Below are positions 25,361-33,943 of a stretch of 64,000 nucleotides of DNA, piece by piece (the first letter of the stretch is position 1; the number at the start of each line of letters is the position of its first letter). Below the pieces are notes generated by a model that saw only the letters and a program-made list of their open reading frames with translations, made no database searches and was not told the DNA's origin. Location of the stretch: contig NZ_FXEH01000005.1 in assembly GCF_900176565.1 (NCBI RefSeq), positions 1,141,384 to 1,205,383 on the forward strand, read 5' to 3'. The DNA comes from Thalassobacillus devorans (lineage in GTDB: Bacteria > Bacillota > Bacilli > Bacillales > Halobacillaceae). The position numbers and the translations under genes are program-made.

Positions 25361-26194
25361 TTTGTCGTCATTATCCACAAACCTTCCATGGTCAGGGATG
25401 GCAATCGTATCAAATTCGCGATTCAGTTTTGCTAAATTCTCGGTCAATTCTTCCCCGGCCATCGGATAACCATGACCAGTGACTGCCAAATTCGGCTTCA
25501 AAGCTTCAAGTTTCCGAACCGACTCCCAGGCATTATCCCAGTCTGTTGTCAGGTAACGCGGCGGCCCGCTGATTTCCTGTTCCTGGGTCAGCACTTTAAA
25601 TAAATATTCCTGTTTCACGGTAATAAAAGCATCTCCGACAATCAACGAACGGTCCGACTCCCGGAAGAAAGAGACATGCCCCTGTGTGTGGCCCGGGGTA
25701 TGGACCCATTGCCAGCCCGGCATATGCGGCACACCGCCATCGGCAGGAAGTGGATGCACATGTGAGCCAAGGTCGATTCCTTCATTCGGAAACATGCGGG
25801 ACATTTTAGCTACCATTCCGCCCTCGACACTTGTATCAGGCTCCGGGTAATCCATTTCACCGGTGAGATAAGGCATCTCCAGCTCATGAGCATATACTGG
25901 TACATCCCAATGCTCCACCAGCTCTTCTACCGCCCCCACGTGATCAAAGTGACCGTGCGTAAGAATAATTGCTTTCGGCTTGTTGTTTTCCCCATATAAT
26001 TCCTGGGCCGTCGCTAGTATATCATCTGCCGATTTCGGCATGCCGGCATCGACAAGCACCCAATCGTACGGATGCACGGGGCTTCCCACAAAGCAAACGT
26101 TGACCACTTGGATGGGAAGACAATGTATATCCGGCGTTAAAGGCTGTTCAATCCCACTGGAAACCGATGTGACAGGTATCAATCGATCCTTCAT
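25358..26194 (-). CDS. MBL-fold metallohydrolase
   Basis: 278 residues from the ATG at 26194, 7 nt after AAGGAGG. The metallo-beta-lactamase metal motif THGHFDHVGAV (HxHxDH) and later metal ligands in HTPGHTQGHVS and VTGHG are present. It probably acts as a hydrolase of the glyoxalase-II-like or quorum-lactonase-like branch; the substrate is not inferable. A perfect DnaA-box match (25371-25379) falls in its last codons. Confidence 0.88.
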   Translation of the reverse strand: MKDRLIPVTSVSSGIEQPLTPDIHCLPIQVVNVCFVGSPVHPYDWVLVDAGMPKSADDILATAQELYGENNKPKAIILTHGHFDHVGAVEELVEHWDVPVYAHELEMPYLTGEMDYPEPDTSVEGGMVAKMSRMFPNEGIDLGSHVHPLPADGGVPHMPGWQWVHTPGHTQGHVSFFRESDRSLIVGDAFITVKQEYLFKVLTQEQEISGPPRYLTTDWDNAWESVRKLEALKPNLAVTGHGYPMAGEELTENLAKLNREFDTIAIPDHGRFVDNDDK

Positions 26195-26249
26195 TAAAAT
26201 TACCTCCTTCACTCCTTATTAATTATTGTCTTCCTAAAAATCATTTTTA

Positions 26250-26561
26250 TTAAACTTCTGGATGGTATTGATACCGTTCTAAATCCACCCGGCCCGCTTC
26301 TGTTACTGGCACATCTTCACTTTCCAGAGAAAGGCGCTGGACTTCACTCCCGGCTTCATCACTTATGACGATTTTCCCTTGTGCGTTGACAACACGATGC
26401 CAGGGCAGTTTGTATTTTTGACTCATGGAGTGAAGAATACGCGCCACTTGTCTCGCTCCGCGCGGGCTCCCTGCCAGCCTCGCGATTTGCCCATAAGTCA
26501 TAACTTTCCCTGGAGGAATCGTCGAAATAATTTTCACGACATCTTGCGTAAAGGATTCCAT
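26250..26561 (-). CDS. Alkyltransferase-like protein (ATL), MGMT family
   Basis: 103 residues with the methylguanine-DNA methyltransferase DNA-binding domain (IPPGKVMTYGQIARLAGSPR). The active-site motif normally PCHRV is PWHRV here, so the nucleophilic Cys is replaced by Trp. Such ATL proteins bind O6-alkylguanine without repairing it and hand the lesion to nucleotide excision repair. The start has no strong ribosome site (a GGAGAATTTC stretch precedes it). Confidence 0.93.
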   Translation of the reverse strand: MESFTQDVVKIISTIPPGKVMTYGQIARLAGSPRGARQVARILHSMSQKYKLPWHRVVNAQGKIVISDEAGSEVQRLSLESEDVPVTEAGRVDLERYQYHPEV

Positions 26562-26631
26562 GAAATTCTCCTTTTAATAAGTGGATATAGGCAAATGTTT
26601 AATACTATCCTACACAAATTCACATAAAAAC

Positions 26632-26866
26632 TCATCCACAAGTGGAAAAAGTTTAATTTTTCTGAGAGTTACTAACAATTATCCACAAACTTATTAACAA
26701 TCCCTGTGAATTTTAACTTATTCACACAAAACCCCCAATACAAAACAGGTTATGCACAGAACTTATTCACATATTCACAGGTCATACCAGTTATTTAGTA
26801 TAGGAATTCATGTTCGCTACTATATATATATCATTTATCCTCATGTTACTAACAAGGTGTGGATAA
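26632..26866. other. DnaA-box cluster
   Basis: Perfect TTATNCACA matches occur at 26679-26687, 26718-26726, 26750-26758 and 26763-26771 (plus) and 26858-26866 (minus). One-mismatch copies lie at 26632-26640 and 26771-26779. An AT-rich run (TATATATATA around 26820) sits between the last two perfect boxes. The cluster is about 37 kb from the expected dnaA. It may be a DnaA-titrating locus of the kind known in B. subtilis, or an accessory origin element. It fills most of the 354-bp gap between the ATL and htrA genes. Confidence 0.8.
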
Positions 26867-26875
26867 TATCATAGA

Positions 26876-26909
26876 AAAAACTGCCTCTTTGTTAAAAGAG
26901 ACAGTTTAA
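26876..26909 (-). terminator. Terminator of the walRKHIJ-htrA operon
   Basis: AAACTGTCTCTTT / AAAGAGGCAGTTT stem with one mismatched or wobble pair, followed on the minus strand by TTTTTTC, just past the htrA stop. Confidence 0.85.
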
Positions 26910-26915
26910 CTTACT

Positions 26916-28142
26916 TTAAAAATCTTCTTGTGAGACGAGTGTGACTGTTGTTTCCTGTTGCTCCCCATTCCGGTAGAACGTAACCGTCATTTCATCGCCT
27001 ACTTTTTTGTCATGGTACAGGTGCTGACGCAACTCGATGATATTCTGGATCGGTTCTCCATCCAGCTCCGTGATAACATCTAATTGCTCCAATCCCGCTT
27101 TAGAAGCTGGGGACATTGGTTCTACGGTACGGATATAAACGCCGCTGTCTACATCTTCCGGAAGGTTCAAGGTATCCGAGCGTTCTCCTCTAGGTACATC
27201 GGAAATTGAATATGCCTCTACTCCAAGGAATGGACGAGTCACTTGCCCTTCGTTTTCTAATTCATCAATGATCGGTTTCGCTTCATCAATCGGAATGGCA
27301 AAACCGATGCCTTCCACAGCAGAACGGGCAATTTTCATGGAATTGATACCAATCAATTGGCCTTCAATATTGATCAGGGCTCCTCCACTATTACCAGGAT
27401 TGATCGCTGCATCTGTCTGAATGACATCCGCCTGCCAATCCGCTTCCCCGTCGCCATTAAAATCCTGCGGAATCGCGCGCTGCTTGCCACTGATGATCCC
27501 CTTTGTGACAGAACCGGAGAATTGCAAACCTAATGGACTTCCAATCGCGATTGCCGGCTCGCCAACCTTGATATTTTCCGACTTGCCGATTGGAATCGCT
27601 TTTTCCACTTCCTCAGAAGGCATCTTTAGTACAGCTAAGTCTGTAAATAAATCACTGCCGACGATTTCGGCTGTAATTCTGCTCTCATTAGCAAGGGCGA
27701 CTTCGACTTTATCGGCTCCCTGGATTACATGGTGGTTTGTGACAACATAGGCTGTGTCACCATCCACTTTATAGATGACTCCGGAACCAGTGCCTGCTTC
27801 CCCTTCTTCCTGCTCCTGCCAAAAATTAGATCGTGATTGCAAATTGACTACCCCGACGACAGCTGGCGCGACGTCTTCTACAATCTCTGTGACTTGGGTA
27901 GTGACATCTACTTCAACACTCTGCGTGTTGCCTGAAATGTTCTGATCTTCATCGACAATTCGGTTTTCATCTTCTGTGCCTGACAAATCATAAGGAAGCA
28001 AATCTGACTGGATCAATGCCGGCATCGCTAATATCATTAAGACAGCGCCCAAGATGATTCCCACGACAGCTGGCATCGCCCAGCTTTTTTTCTTCTTTGG
28101 CTGATGACGCGTCTGTGAAGAGTGGTCGTCATAATAACCCAT
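26916..28142 (-). CDS. htrC: HtrA-type membrane serine protease with PDZ domain
   Basis: 408 residues. An N-terminal basic segment and one membrane helix (about residues 25-47) are followed by an S1C protease domain with His (VTNHHVIQ), Asp (DLAVLKM) and Ser (NPGNSGGALIN), and then a PDZ domain ending the protein. It degrades misfolded proteins outside the membrane. Its place at the end of the wal operon matches B. subtilis YyxA/HtrC, hence the symbol. It is separated from walJ by 68 bp. Confidence 0.94.
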   Translation of the reverse strand: MGYYDDHSSQTRHQPKKKKSWAMPAVVGIILGAVLMILAMPALIQSDLLPYDLSGTEDENRIVDEDQNISGNTQSVEVDVTTQVTEIVEDVAPAVVGVVNLQSRSNFWQEQEEGEAGTGSGVIYKVDGDTAYVVTNHHVIQGADKVEVALANESRITAEIVGSDLFTDLAVLKMPSEEVEKAIPIGKSENIKVGEPAIAIGSPLGLQFSGSVTKGIISGKQRAIPQDFNGDGEADWQADVIQTDAAINPGNSGGALINIEGQLIGINSMKIARSAVEGIGFAIPIDEAKPIIDELENEGQVTRPFLGVEAYSISDVPRGERSDTLNLPEDVDSGVYIRTVEPMSPASKAGLEQLDVITELDGEPIQNIIELRQHLYHDKKVGDEMTVTFYRNGEQQETTVTLVSQEDF

Positions 28143-28210
28143 GGCTCACCCATTCCTTTCTATTTGTATTGGAATTCCTTAGTAAAACCTGGCTTGTTTA
28201 CAGGAACTGC

Positions 28211-29011
28211 TTATGATCCCACTACATATAAAGGTGACGGCTGATTTGGATCCGTGTCATGAAGTTCGATACGAGAATCCAGTTCAAATCCTCTTTCTGT
28301 CAGCAAATTGCTGACAGACATGCGAGCAAGATCTTTCATATTGTTATCTTGACTTAAATGGGCTAAATAAATACGCTTTGTTCGATCCGTTATGATATCG
28401 GTCAGTGCAAGTGCACAATCTTCATTGGATACATGACCAGAGTCGCCAAGGATTCTCCGTTTGATATTCCATGGATATCTTCCAATCCGCAGCATATCTA
28501 CATCATGATTCGCCTCAAAAATATAGGCATCAGAACCTTCAACGATTTTTTTGATACGTTCTGACACATATCCTAAATCGGTCACAAGTGAAACTTTTTT
28601 TCCGTTGTGCCGGAACGTATAAAACATCGGATCTGCAGCATCATGGGAAACACCAAACGATTCGACGTCCAGATCCCCAAAGGACTTTACTTCTTCCATT
28701 CCAAAATGAAATTTTTGATCAAGCGTCAATTTACCAAGGGATCCTTCCATTGCATGCCACGTTTTTTCATTGGCGTAAATCGGCAAATTATACTTGCGTG
28801 CAATGATTCCTAACCCCTTGATATGATCACTATGTTCATGAGTAACCAGAATTTTGGTCAATTCTTTGGGATTGATGCCGACATCCGCCATCGCCTGGTC
28901 GATCTTTTTTCCACTCAGACCGGCATCGACTAAAATTTTCTCCTGTTCTGTTTCTATATAAAAAGCGTTTCCTGTACTGCCAGAAGCAAGTACACTAAAC
29001 TTCAAGGTCAT
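28211..29011 (-). CDS. walJ: WalJ (YycJ), MBL-fold hydrolase of the wal operon
   Basis: 266 residues from the ATG at 29011, 7 nt after GGAGGG. An MBL-fold phosphodiesterase-like protein: [12 protein letters not shown] supplies the metal ligands. [12 protein letters not shown] and the [10 protein letters not shown] segment follow. WalJ is reported to link wall signalling with DNA replication in Bacilli and is a probable 5'-3' exonuclease. It is cotranscribed after walI with a 20-bp gap. Confidence 0.94.
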   Translation of the reverse strand: MTLKFSVLASGSTGNAFYIETEQEKILVDAGLSGKKIDQAMADVGINPKELTKILVTHEHSDHIKGLGIIARKYNLPIYANEKTWHAMEGSLGKLTLDQKFHFGMEEVKSFGDLDVESFGVSHDAADPMFYTFRHNGKKVSLVTDLGYVSERIKKIVEGSDAYIFEANHDVDMLRIGRYPWNIKRRILGDSGHVSNEDCALALTDIITDRTKRIYLAHLSQDNNMKDLARMSVSNLLTERGFELDSRIELHDTDPNQPSPLYVVGS

Positions 29012-29031
29012 AAATCGACCCTCCAACTATA

Positions 29032-29937
29032 TTATTCATTCGTATCATCACTTTCTATACTTTCACCCGGAGCTGGGTTTTCTTCTTCCTCTTCCGGAGG
29101 AATGGAGGCTTCAACCGTTTCCATTGTATCTAAGATAAACTCGTCCTCTTCGATATCCAATACTTTTCCCTCGGTTGCATTGACGAAATATATTTCTTCA
29201 TTGTTAACAGTGATTTTCCATGTCGGTGCAAACACTTGAATACCGGTCGGATCTTCCTTATTCGTCTTCGTCTTGGAATGATAACCGACAACCATATCCG
29301 TAATTTTGTCACCAGATGCTATATCCCCATTATCATACAACTGATAGACAGCTGAAATCGGCTGAACAAGTTCCGTTTTTTCATTTTCCGATTCAATATT
29401 ACCAAGTCTAGTTTGATAATAACCAGTAATGTTTCCACCTTCAACCAAAAACATTAATAAACCACTTTCGTTGAAATAAATCGTCCTGTTATTATTTTTC
29501 TGAAAAAATAGCAGAACATTATGTTCATCATTTTTTCCCCAGTAAGCATATTGGTCGCTATAGATAAGGTAGTCATCCACTTTATCCATGATCTCTTCAC
29601 TGCTATCATCATCTTCTAGGGGTATAGGGTCATTAAACTGGGCATGCAATAGAGTATTATTATGAACCTTAGGAGTAATGCCTTCTATACTTTCAATGGC
29701 AGCCATATCTTCTTCTGAAAATTCAGCCCGGCTTCCGTTAATAAATGCTATATCTTCCTGCTCCTCAGGGATTTCGGAATAATCTATATTCTCTAAAGCA
29801 AGCTGTTCTTCCGCTGGCGTGCTTTCTTCGATTTGTTCTAAGTTTTCATCTTGTTTTCCTAAAAATTGCTGCAGTAAAAACAGGTCGAGAATTAGAAAGC
29901 TCAGGATAAACAGTGTTTTGATTTGCCCCCATTGCAT
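29032..29937 (-). CDS. walI: WalI (YycI), regulator of WalK
   Basis: 301 residues. One N-terminal transmembrane helix (about residues 8-25) is followed by an extracytoplasmic domain of the YycI type, ending in an acidic tail (EEEEENPAPGESIESDD). Together with WalH it restrains the histidine kinase WalK across the membrane. The start lies 1 bp from the walH stop. Confidence 0.93.
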   Translation of the reverse strand: MQWGQIKTLFILSFLILDLFLLQQFLGKQDENLEQIEESTPAEEQLALENIDYSEIPEEQEDIAFINGSRAEFSEEDMAAIESIEGITPKVHNNTLLHAQFNDPIPLEDDDSSEEIMDKVDDYLIYSDQYAYWGKNDEHNVLLFFQKNNNRTIYFNESGLLMFLVEGGNITGYYQTRLGNIESENEKTELVQPISAVYQLYDNGDIASGDKITDMVVGYHSKTKTNKEDPTGIQVFAPTWKITVNNEEIYFVNATEGKVLDIEEDEFILDTMETVEASIPPEEEEENPAPGESIESDDTNE

Positions 29938-29938
29938 T

Positions 29939-31261
29939 CTAATTCCCTCCTTTCAAAACTGAAAAGTTCTCATCACGATCCACATTATACCAATTGCCAT
30001 TATATTTAATAAACCAGCTCGGCATCATCGTATAGACATCATCATATTCATTGTCAGAAGGAACCATACTATAGCCAATTCGGATATCTTCAATCATGCG
30101 TTCGTTAAACTGTTTAGAACTCTTCAACTCAGCGAGAATATTTTCTCCCGAAGCCAACGTAACATTACCGCCTTCTTCCTGGTTTGTATCATAGGTAACA
30201 GCAATATGGATCAACGGTCTTTGGTAGATATATAATTCTTCCTGGCGATATTTGACCATGATCTCAGACAAATTACTTTTATCAAGGATCGGGTAACCAT
30301 TGTAATTCATTTGATAGGATACCTGCTGGTCGGATATGTCACTTAAGTGATAGTCACCTGTCCAGCCTTCATGGGCGTTAATAAAGGACAGGCTTTCGCT
30401 TATAACCTCATCTGTGTCCAAAGGCAGGCCTTCTTTGGTCAATGCTTTTTCCAATTTCACACTCTTTTCATCCGGGGCTATTCGCAGCTCACTATCAAAG
30501 TCTGAAAAGATTTCTGTTCCATCACTTTTGATACTGCTTTTTACCCGCGATACGTCATCGAACAGAGTGTTCAATAAAGGTTCTGTACCGACGGGACTGA
30601 CTGAAATATCATGGCGTGCCAGCACGACTTCATTTTTTGGTATAAATAGACGGGTTTCTTCTGTCTGATAAGACAGCATTTCAACTTTATTTTCAAGAGA
30701 TTGATGTTCCTGGGCCATTGTCTGATAGGCGTCTGTCGACTGTACTTGCGCCCGGACTGTATCTCCACCATCAGCTGAAATAAACAAAACCTCGGTGATC
30801 GCTTCATTGCTTTCATCTAAGATAAATAATATATGCTTAAAGTTACCGTCCGGTATACTAAGCTTTTCGTCGTCACTGACTTTAAACAAATTCGGTATCA
30901 TCTTTGTAGGGATTTCCGTAGGTAAAACAAATTCTGTCATATCATGGTTATCCGGAAAACCGGTCTCACTTGTTTCAAAATTATACAGATTGAAATTTTG
31001 GATGAGTCTGTACAATTGTTGTTTATTTGCAGGACTTTCATAGCTGTAGTCCCCGGAAAGGGTATGAAATATTATATTTTTTGGAACAATTACCTCACTG
31101 GTTGTCAGTGTCTGTCCATTCTCAATCTTTGTATTCTCGATAATCGGATCATCATCCTGAGTTTCATGATTCGGCTGATAGTTCCATAAAGCGACAGTTA
31201 AAAACAAACTGAACATAATCAGTATAAACAAAATGATCGTCTTCAAGGTTTCAAAATTCAT
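29939..31261 (-). CDS. walH: WalH (YycH), regulator of WalK
   Basis: 440 residues. A single N-terminal membrane anchor (ILFILIMFSLFLTVALW) is followed by a large extracellular YycH domain. It forms a complex with WalI that sets WalK activity. Its first bases overlap the walK stop by 4 bp, so the two are translationally coupled. Confidence 0.93.
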   Translation of the reverse strand: MNFETLKTIILFILIMFSLFLTVALWNYQPNHETQDDDPIIENTKIENGQTLTTSEVIVPKNIIFHTLSGDYSYESPANKQQLYRLIQNFNLYNFETSETGFPDNHDMTEFVLPTEIPTKMIPNLFKVSDDEKLSIPDGNFKHILFILDESNEAITEVLFISADGGDTVRAQVQSTDAYQTMAQEHQSLENKVEMLSYQTEETRLFIPKNEVVLARHDISVSPVGTEPLLNTLFDDVSRVKSSIKSDGTEIFSDFDSELRIAPDEKSVKLEKALTKEGLPLDTDEVISESLSFINAHEGWTGDYHLSDISDQQVSYQMNYNGYPILDKSNLSEIMVKYRQEELYIYQRPLIHIAVTYDTNQEEGGNVTLASGENILAELKSSKQFNERMIEDIRIGYSMVPSDNEYDDVYTMMPSWFIKYNGNWYNVDRDENFSVLKGGN

Positions 31262-33078
31262 GCATTACCCCTCCGCTTCTTTTTTACAAGCGGCAATGTA
31301 AAGTGGATGGTCGTACCTTTATTTTCTTTGCTTTCCGCCCAGATCTGACCATGATGCGCTTCAATCATTTCCCGGGCAATAGCAAGTCCAAGACCGGTTC
31401 CTCCCAGTTTACGGGTACGGGCTTTATCGACACGATAGAATCTGTCAAAGATTTTATCGACCTTTTCAGCCGGAATGCCCATCCCTTCATCCGATACACT
31501 GACTTGAATTTTATTATGAGCTGTTTTGGTGTAAAAACGAATGGTTCCGCCTTCCGGTGAATACTTAATGGCGTTCGAGATAATATTATCCATTACCTGG
31601 GTTATTTTATCTTTGTCCATCCATACATAGACTTTTTCGTTCGGAAGGTTTCTTTCAAATTTAATTCCTTCCGGTTCATTCATTTCAAAGCGATCGATAA
31701 TATGATGGTAGAAACCGTTAAATTCGACACGATCCTTGATTAATTCATGGCCTTGGTTGTCCATTTTCGACAATTGAAGCAGATCATTGACAAGGCGGAT
31801 CATACGCTCAGTTTCATTTTGAGTGACGTCGAGAAACCTGGGTGCAATCTCTTTATCCTGCCATGCACCGTCGGTCAGTGCCTCCAAGTAACTTCTCATC
31901 GTAGTCAACGGAGTGCGCAATTCATGAGACACATTGGAAACGAATTCGCGGCGTTCCCGTTCTACTTTTTCCTGCTCGGTTACATCACTGATAACGGTAA
32001 TAAACCCATTCATATTCTGACGTTCATCGAGCACATAAGAAAAATTGGCTTTCAGGACCATGTATTGCTCGTCCGTGCTCATGTCTATCAGCATCGAGCC
32101 AGCATCCTGCACTTCCGATATATCTGTAATCTGATCATTGATATCCAATACATCAATCAGGGACTGCCCCTGGACATCTTCAAAGCTTCGACCGATCAAC
32201 TGGGAAGCTGGTTTATTCATCAGCGTGATCGCTCCCAGCCTGTCTGTGGCGATGACACCATCCGACATATTAGCCAATACGGAACTAAGCTTCCTCCGTT
32301 CCCCCTCTGTGGTGGCTTGAGCAAGCTGAATTTTGTCATTCAAATCATTAAATGTGATAGCTAATTGACCGATCTCATCCGATCCATAGACATTTACTTT
32401 CTGAGAGAAATCACCGGCCGCCATTTTCTTAGCCTGTTTTCTCATTTCCGTAATCGGTTTGGTGATCGTCCTGGCTACTAATATTCCCAATAAAGCAGTG
32501 ATGGTAAGAGAAATTAAAGTTCCGTTGGCAAAAATGCCATTGATCTCACGCATTTGTTTGTATATTTCATTCATTTCAGCTTCGAGATATATAGCACCGA
32601 CCGTTTCCCCATCTACCATAATAGGAAACGTTCGGACAAGTATCCGGTCATTTTCTTCACTAACTACAATTTTTTCTCTGGACTCCCCTAACAGCAACGT
32701 GCTCTGGATATTAGAATCCCGTGTTTTCTTGCCGATATTATCCTGCTGTCCATATCCATAAGTGGCCAAAATCCTGCTGTTATTGTCCACCACGTACAAT
32801 TCGGAAATATCACTTACTTCGAAATCACCGATAATGGACTGCACATCTGTTTCCAGGGTGTCATCTTCCTCGGTCCGCTCTTCATCAAAAGACTGGGTCA
32901 GGCTGTAAGTCAGCCATTGGATCCGGTCGTTAATCGAACTTTTAAAGTTGTCTTCTAAGTTCTGCTCCAGGTTTTGGGCAAAATATGCTCCAATTACCTG
33001 AATCCCTAAGAGCAGAAGCAGAATGTAAACGAGTATGATCTTCAGGCGGACCGATTGGAAAAAGCCAACTTTATTCAT
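31258..33078 (-). CDS. walK: Sensor histidine kinase WalK
   Basis: 606 residues: TM1 (about residues 13-32), an extracellular PAS-like domain, TM2 (about 183-203), HAMP (RTITKPITEMRKQAKKMAAG), a cytoplasmic PAS, HisKA with the phospho-acceptor in FVSNVSHELRTPLTTM, and the HATPase domain (NIISNAIKYSPEGG and GTGLGLAIA). It controls cell-wall hydrolysis genes via WalR and is essential in Bacilli. It sits between walR and walH. Confidence 0.96.
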   Translation of the reverse strand: MNKVGFFQSVRLKIILVYILLLLLGIQVIGAYFAQNLEQNLEDNFKSSINDRIQWLTYSLTQSFDEERTEEDDTLETDVQSIIGDFEVSDISELYVVDNNSRILATYGYGQQDNIGKKTRDSNIQSTLLLGESREKIVVSEENDRILVRTFPIMVDGETVGAIYLEAEMNEIYKQMREINGIFANGTLISLTITALLGILVARTITKPITEMRKQAKKMAAGDFSQKVNVYGSDEIGQLAITFNDLNDKIQLAQATTEGERRKLSSVLANMSDGVIATDRLGAITLMNKPASQLIGRSFEDVQGQSLIDVLDINDQITDISEVQDAGSMLIDMSTDEQYMVLKANFSYVLDERQNMNGFITVISDVTEQEKVERERREFVSNVSHELRTPLTTMRSYLEALTDGAWQDKEIAPRFLDVTQNETERMIRLVNDLLQLSKMDNQGHELIKDRVEFNGFYHHIIDRFEMNEPEGIKFERNLPNEKVYVWMDKDKITQVMDNIISNAIKYSPEGGTIRFYTKTAHNKIQVSVSDEGMGIPAEKVDKIFDRFYRVDKARTRKLGGTGLGLAIAREMIEAHHGQIWAESKENKGTTIHFTLPLVKKKRRGNA

Positions 33079-33084
33079 AAAAAA

Positions 33085-33789
33085 CTACTCCTGCTCTGGA
33101 TTACGTAAATAATACCCTACGCCACGCCGTGTAACGATCCATGTCGGATTACTTGGGCTCTCCTCGATTTTTTCCCGCAGCCTTCTCACGGTAACGTCAA
33201 CCGTACGTACATCCCCATAATAATCATAACCCCATACAGTCTCCAGCAAATGTTCCCGCGTCATTACCTGCCCAATATGTTTTGCCAGATAGTGAAGCAA
33301 TTCAAATTCACGGTGGGTCAACTCAATATAGTCCCCATCACGTGTAACCGTATAAGCATCCGGGTGGATGACCAGACGGCCGATTTTAATATCCTTCGAC
33401 TGGGTTGCCGGGTCTTCCGGTTCCTGGAATCGGCGGCGCAAGTTCGCTTTCACCCTGGCAATCAGTTCCCGATTATTAAATGGCTTCGTCACATAATCAT
33501 CCGCTCCAAGCTCAAGTCCCAGCACCTTATCAATTTCTGAGTCTTTTGCTGTCAGCATGATAATCGGCATATTATGTTTTTTACGGACTTCCCGGCAGAC
33601 TTCGTTTCCGTCTTTATTCGGAAGCATAATATCAAGCAGAATCAAATCCGGATTCTCTGCATCTGCGAGTTCGATCGCTTCATCGCCATCATGGGCACAG
33701 ACTACCGTATACCCTTCTTTTTCCAAGTTGAATTTCAAGATATCTGCAATTGGTTTTTCATCATCTACTACTAATATTTTTTGACTCAT
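33085..33789 (-). CDS. walR: Response regulator WalR
   Basis: 234 residues in the OmpR/PhoB family. The receiver domain has the phosphorylation Asp in [13 protein letters not shown] and conserved Lys in YVTKPF. The C-terminal winged helix follows ([20 protein letters not shown] and RRGVGYYLR). The ATG at 33789 is preferred over a GTG three codons upstream because that GTG abuts the ribosome site AAAAGGG. It activates autolysin genes and is the first gene of walRKHIJ-htrA. Confidence 0.96.
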   Translation of the reverse strand: MSQKILVVDDEKPIADILKFNLEKEGYTVVCAHDGDEAIELADAENPDLILLDIMLPNKDGNEVCREVRKKHNMPIIMLTAKDSEIDKVLGLELGADDYVTKPFNNRELIARVKANLRRRFQEPEDPATQSKDIKIGRLVIHPDAYTVTRDGDYIELTHREFELLHYLAKHIGQVMTREHLLETVWGYDYYGDVRTVDVTVRRLREKIEESPSNPTWIVTRRGVGYYLRNPEQE

Positions 33790-33896
33790 TGAATTCACAT
33801 CCCTTTTCCATCCAAGTTTAGTTGATGCGTCTAGTTTATTTTACCTCATTTTCATGCAATTGTCTTTTTAAGGCAAACACTTACTCATACAATAAC

Positions 33897-33929
33897 ATAG
33901 CCGCGCTGCAAATACTTGCGCGCGGCTAT
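33897..33929 (-). terminator. Probable terminator of the M23 gene
   Basis: A perfect 10-bp stem ATAGCCGCGC / GCGCGGCTAT with a 13-nt loop lies 15 nt past the stop. The T-tract is poor (GTTATTGT), so termination may be leaky into walR. Confidence 0.6.
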
Positions 33930-33943
33930 GATTTCCTCTTGGT

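Noticed and set aside
25371-25379. Perfect DnaA box at the end of the MBL gene
   Set aside because: Single isolated match inside coding sequence; may be chance, not counted as part of the cluster.
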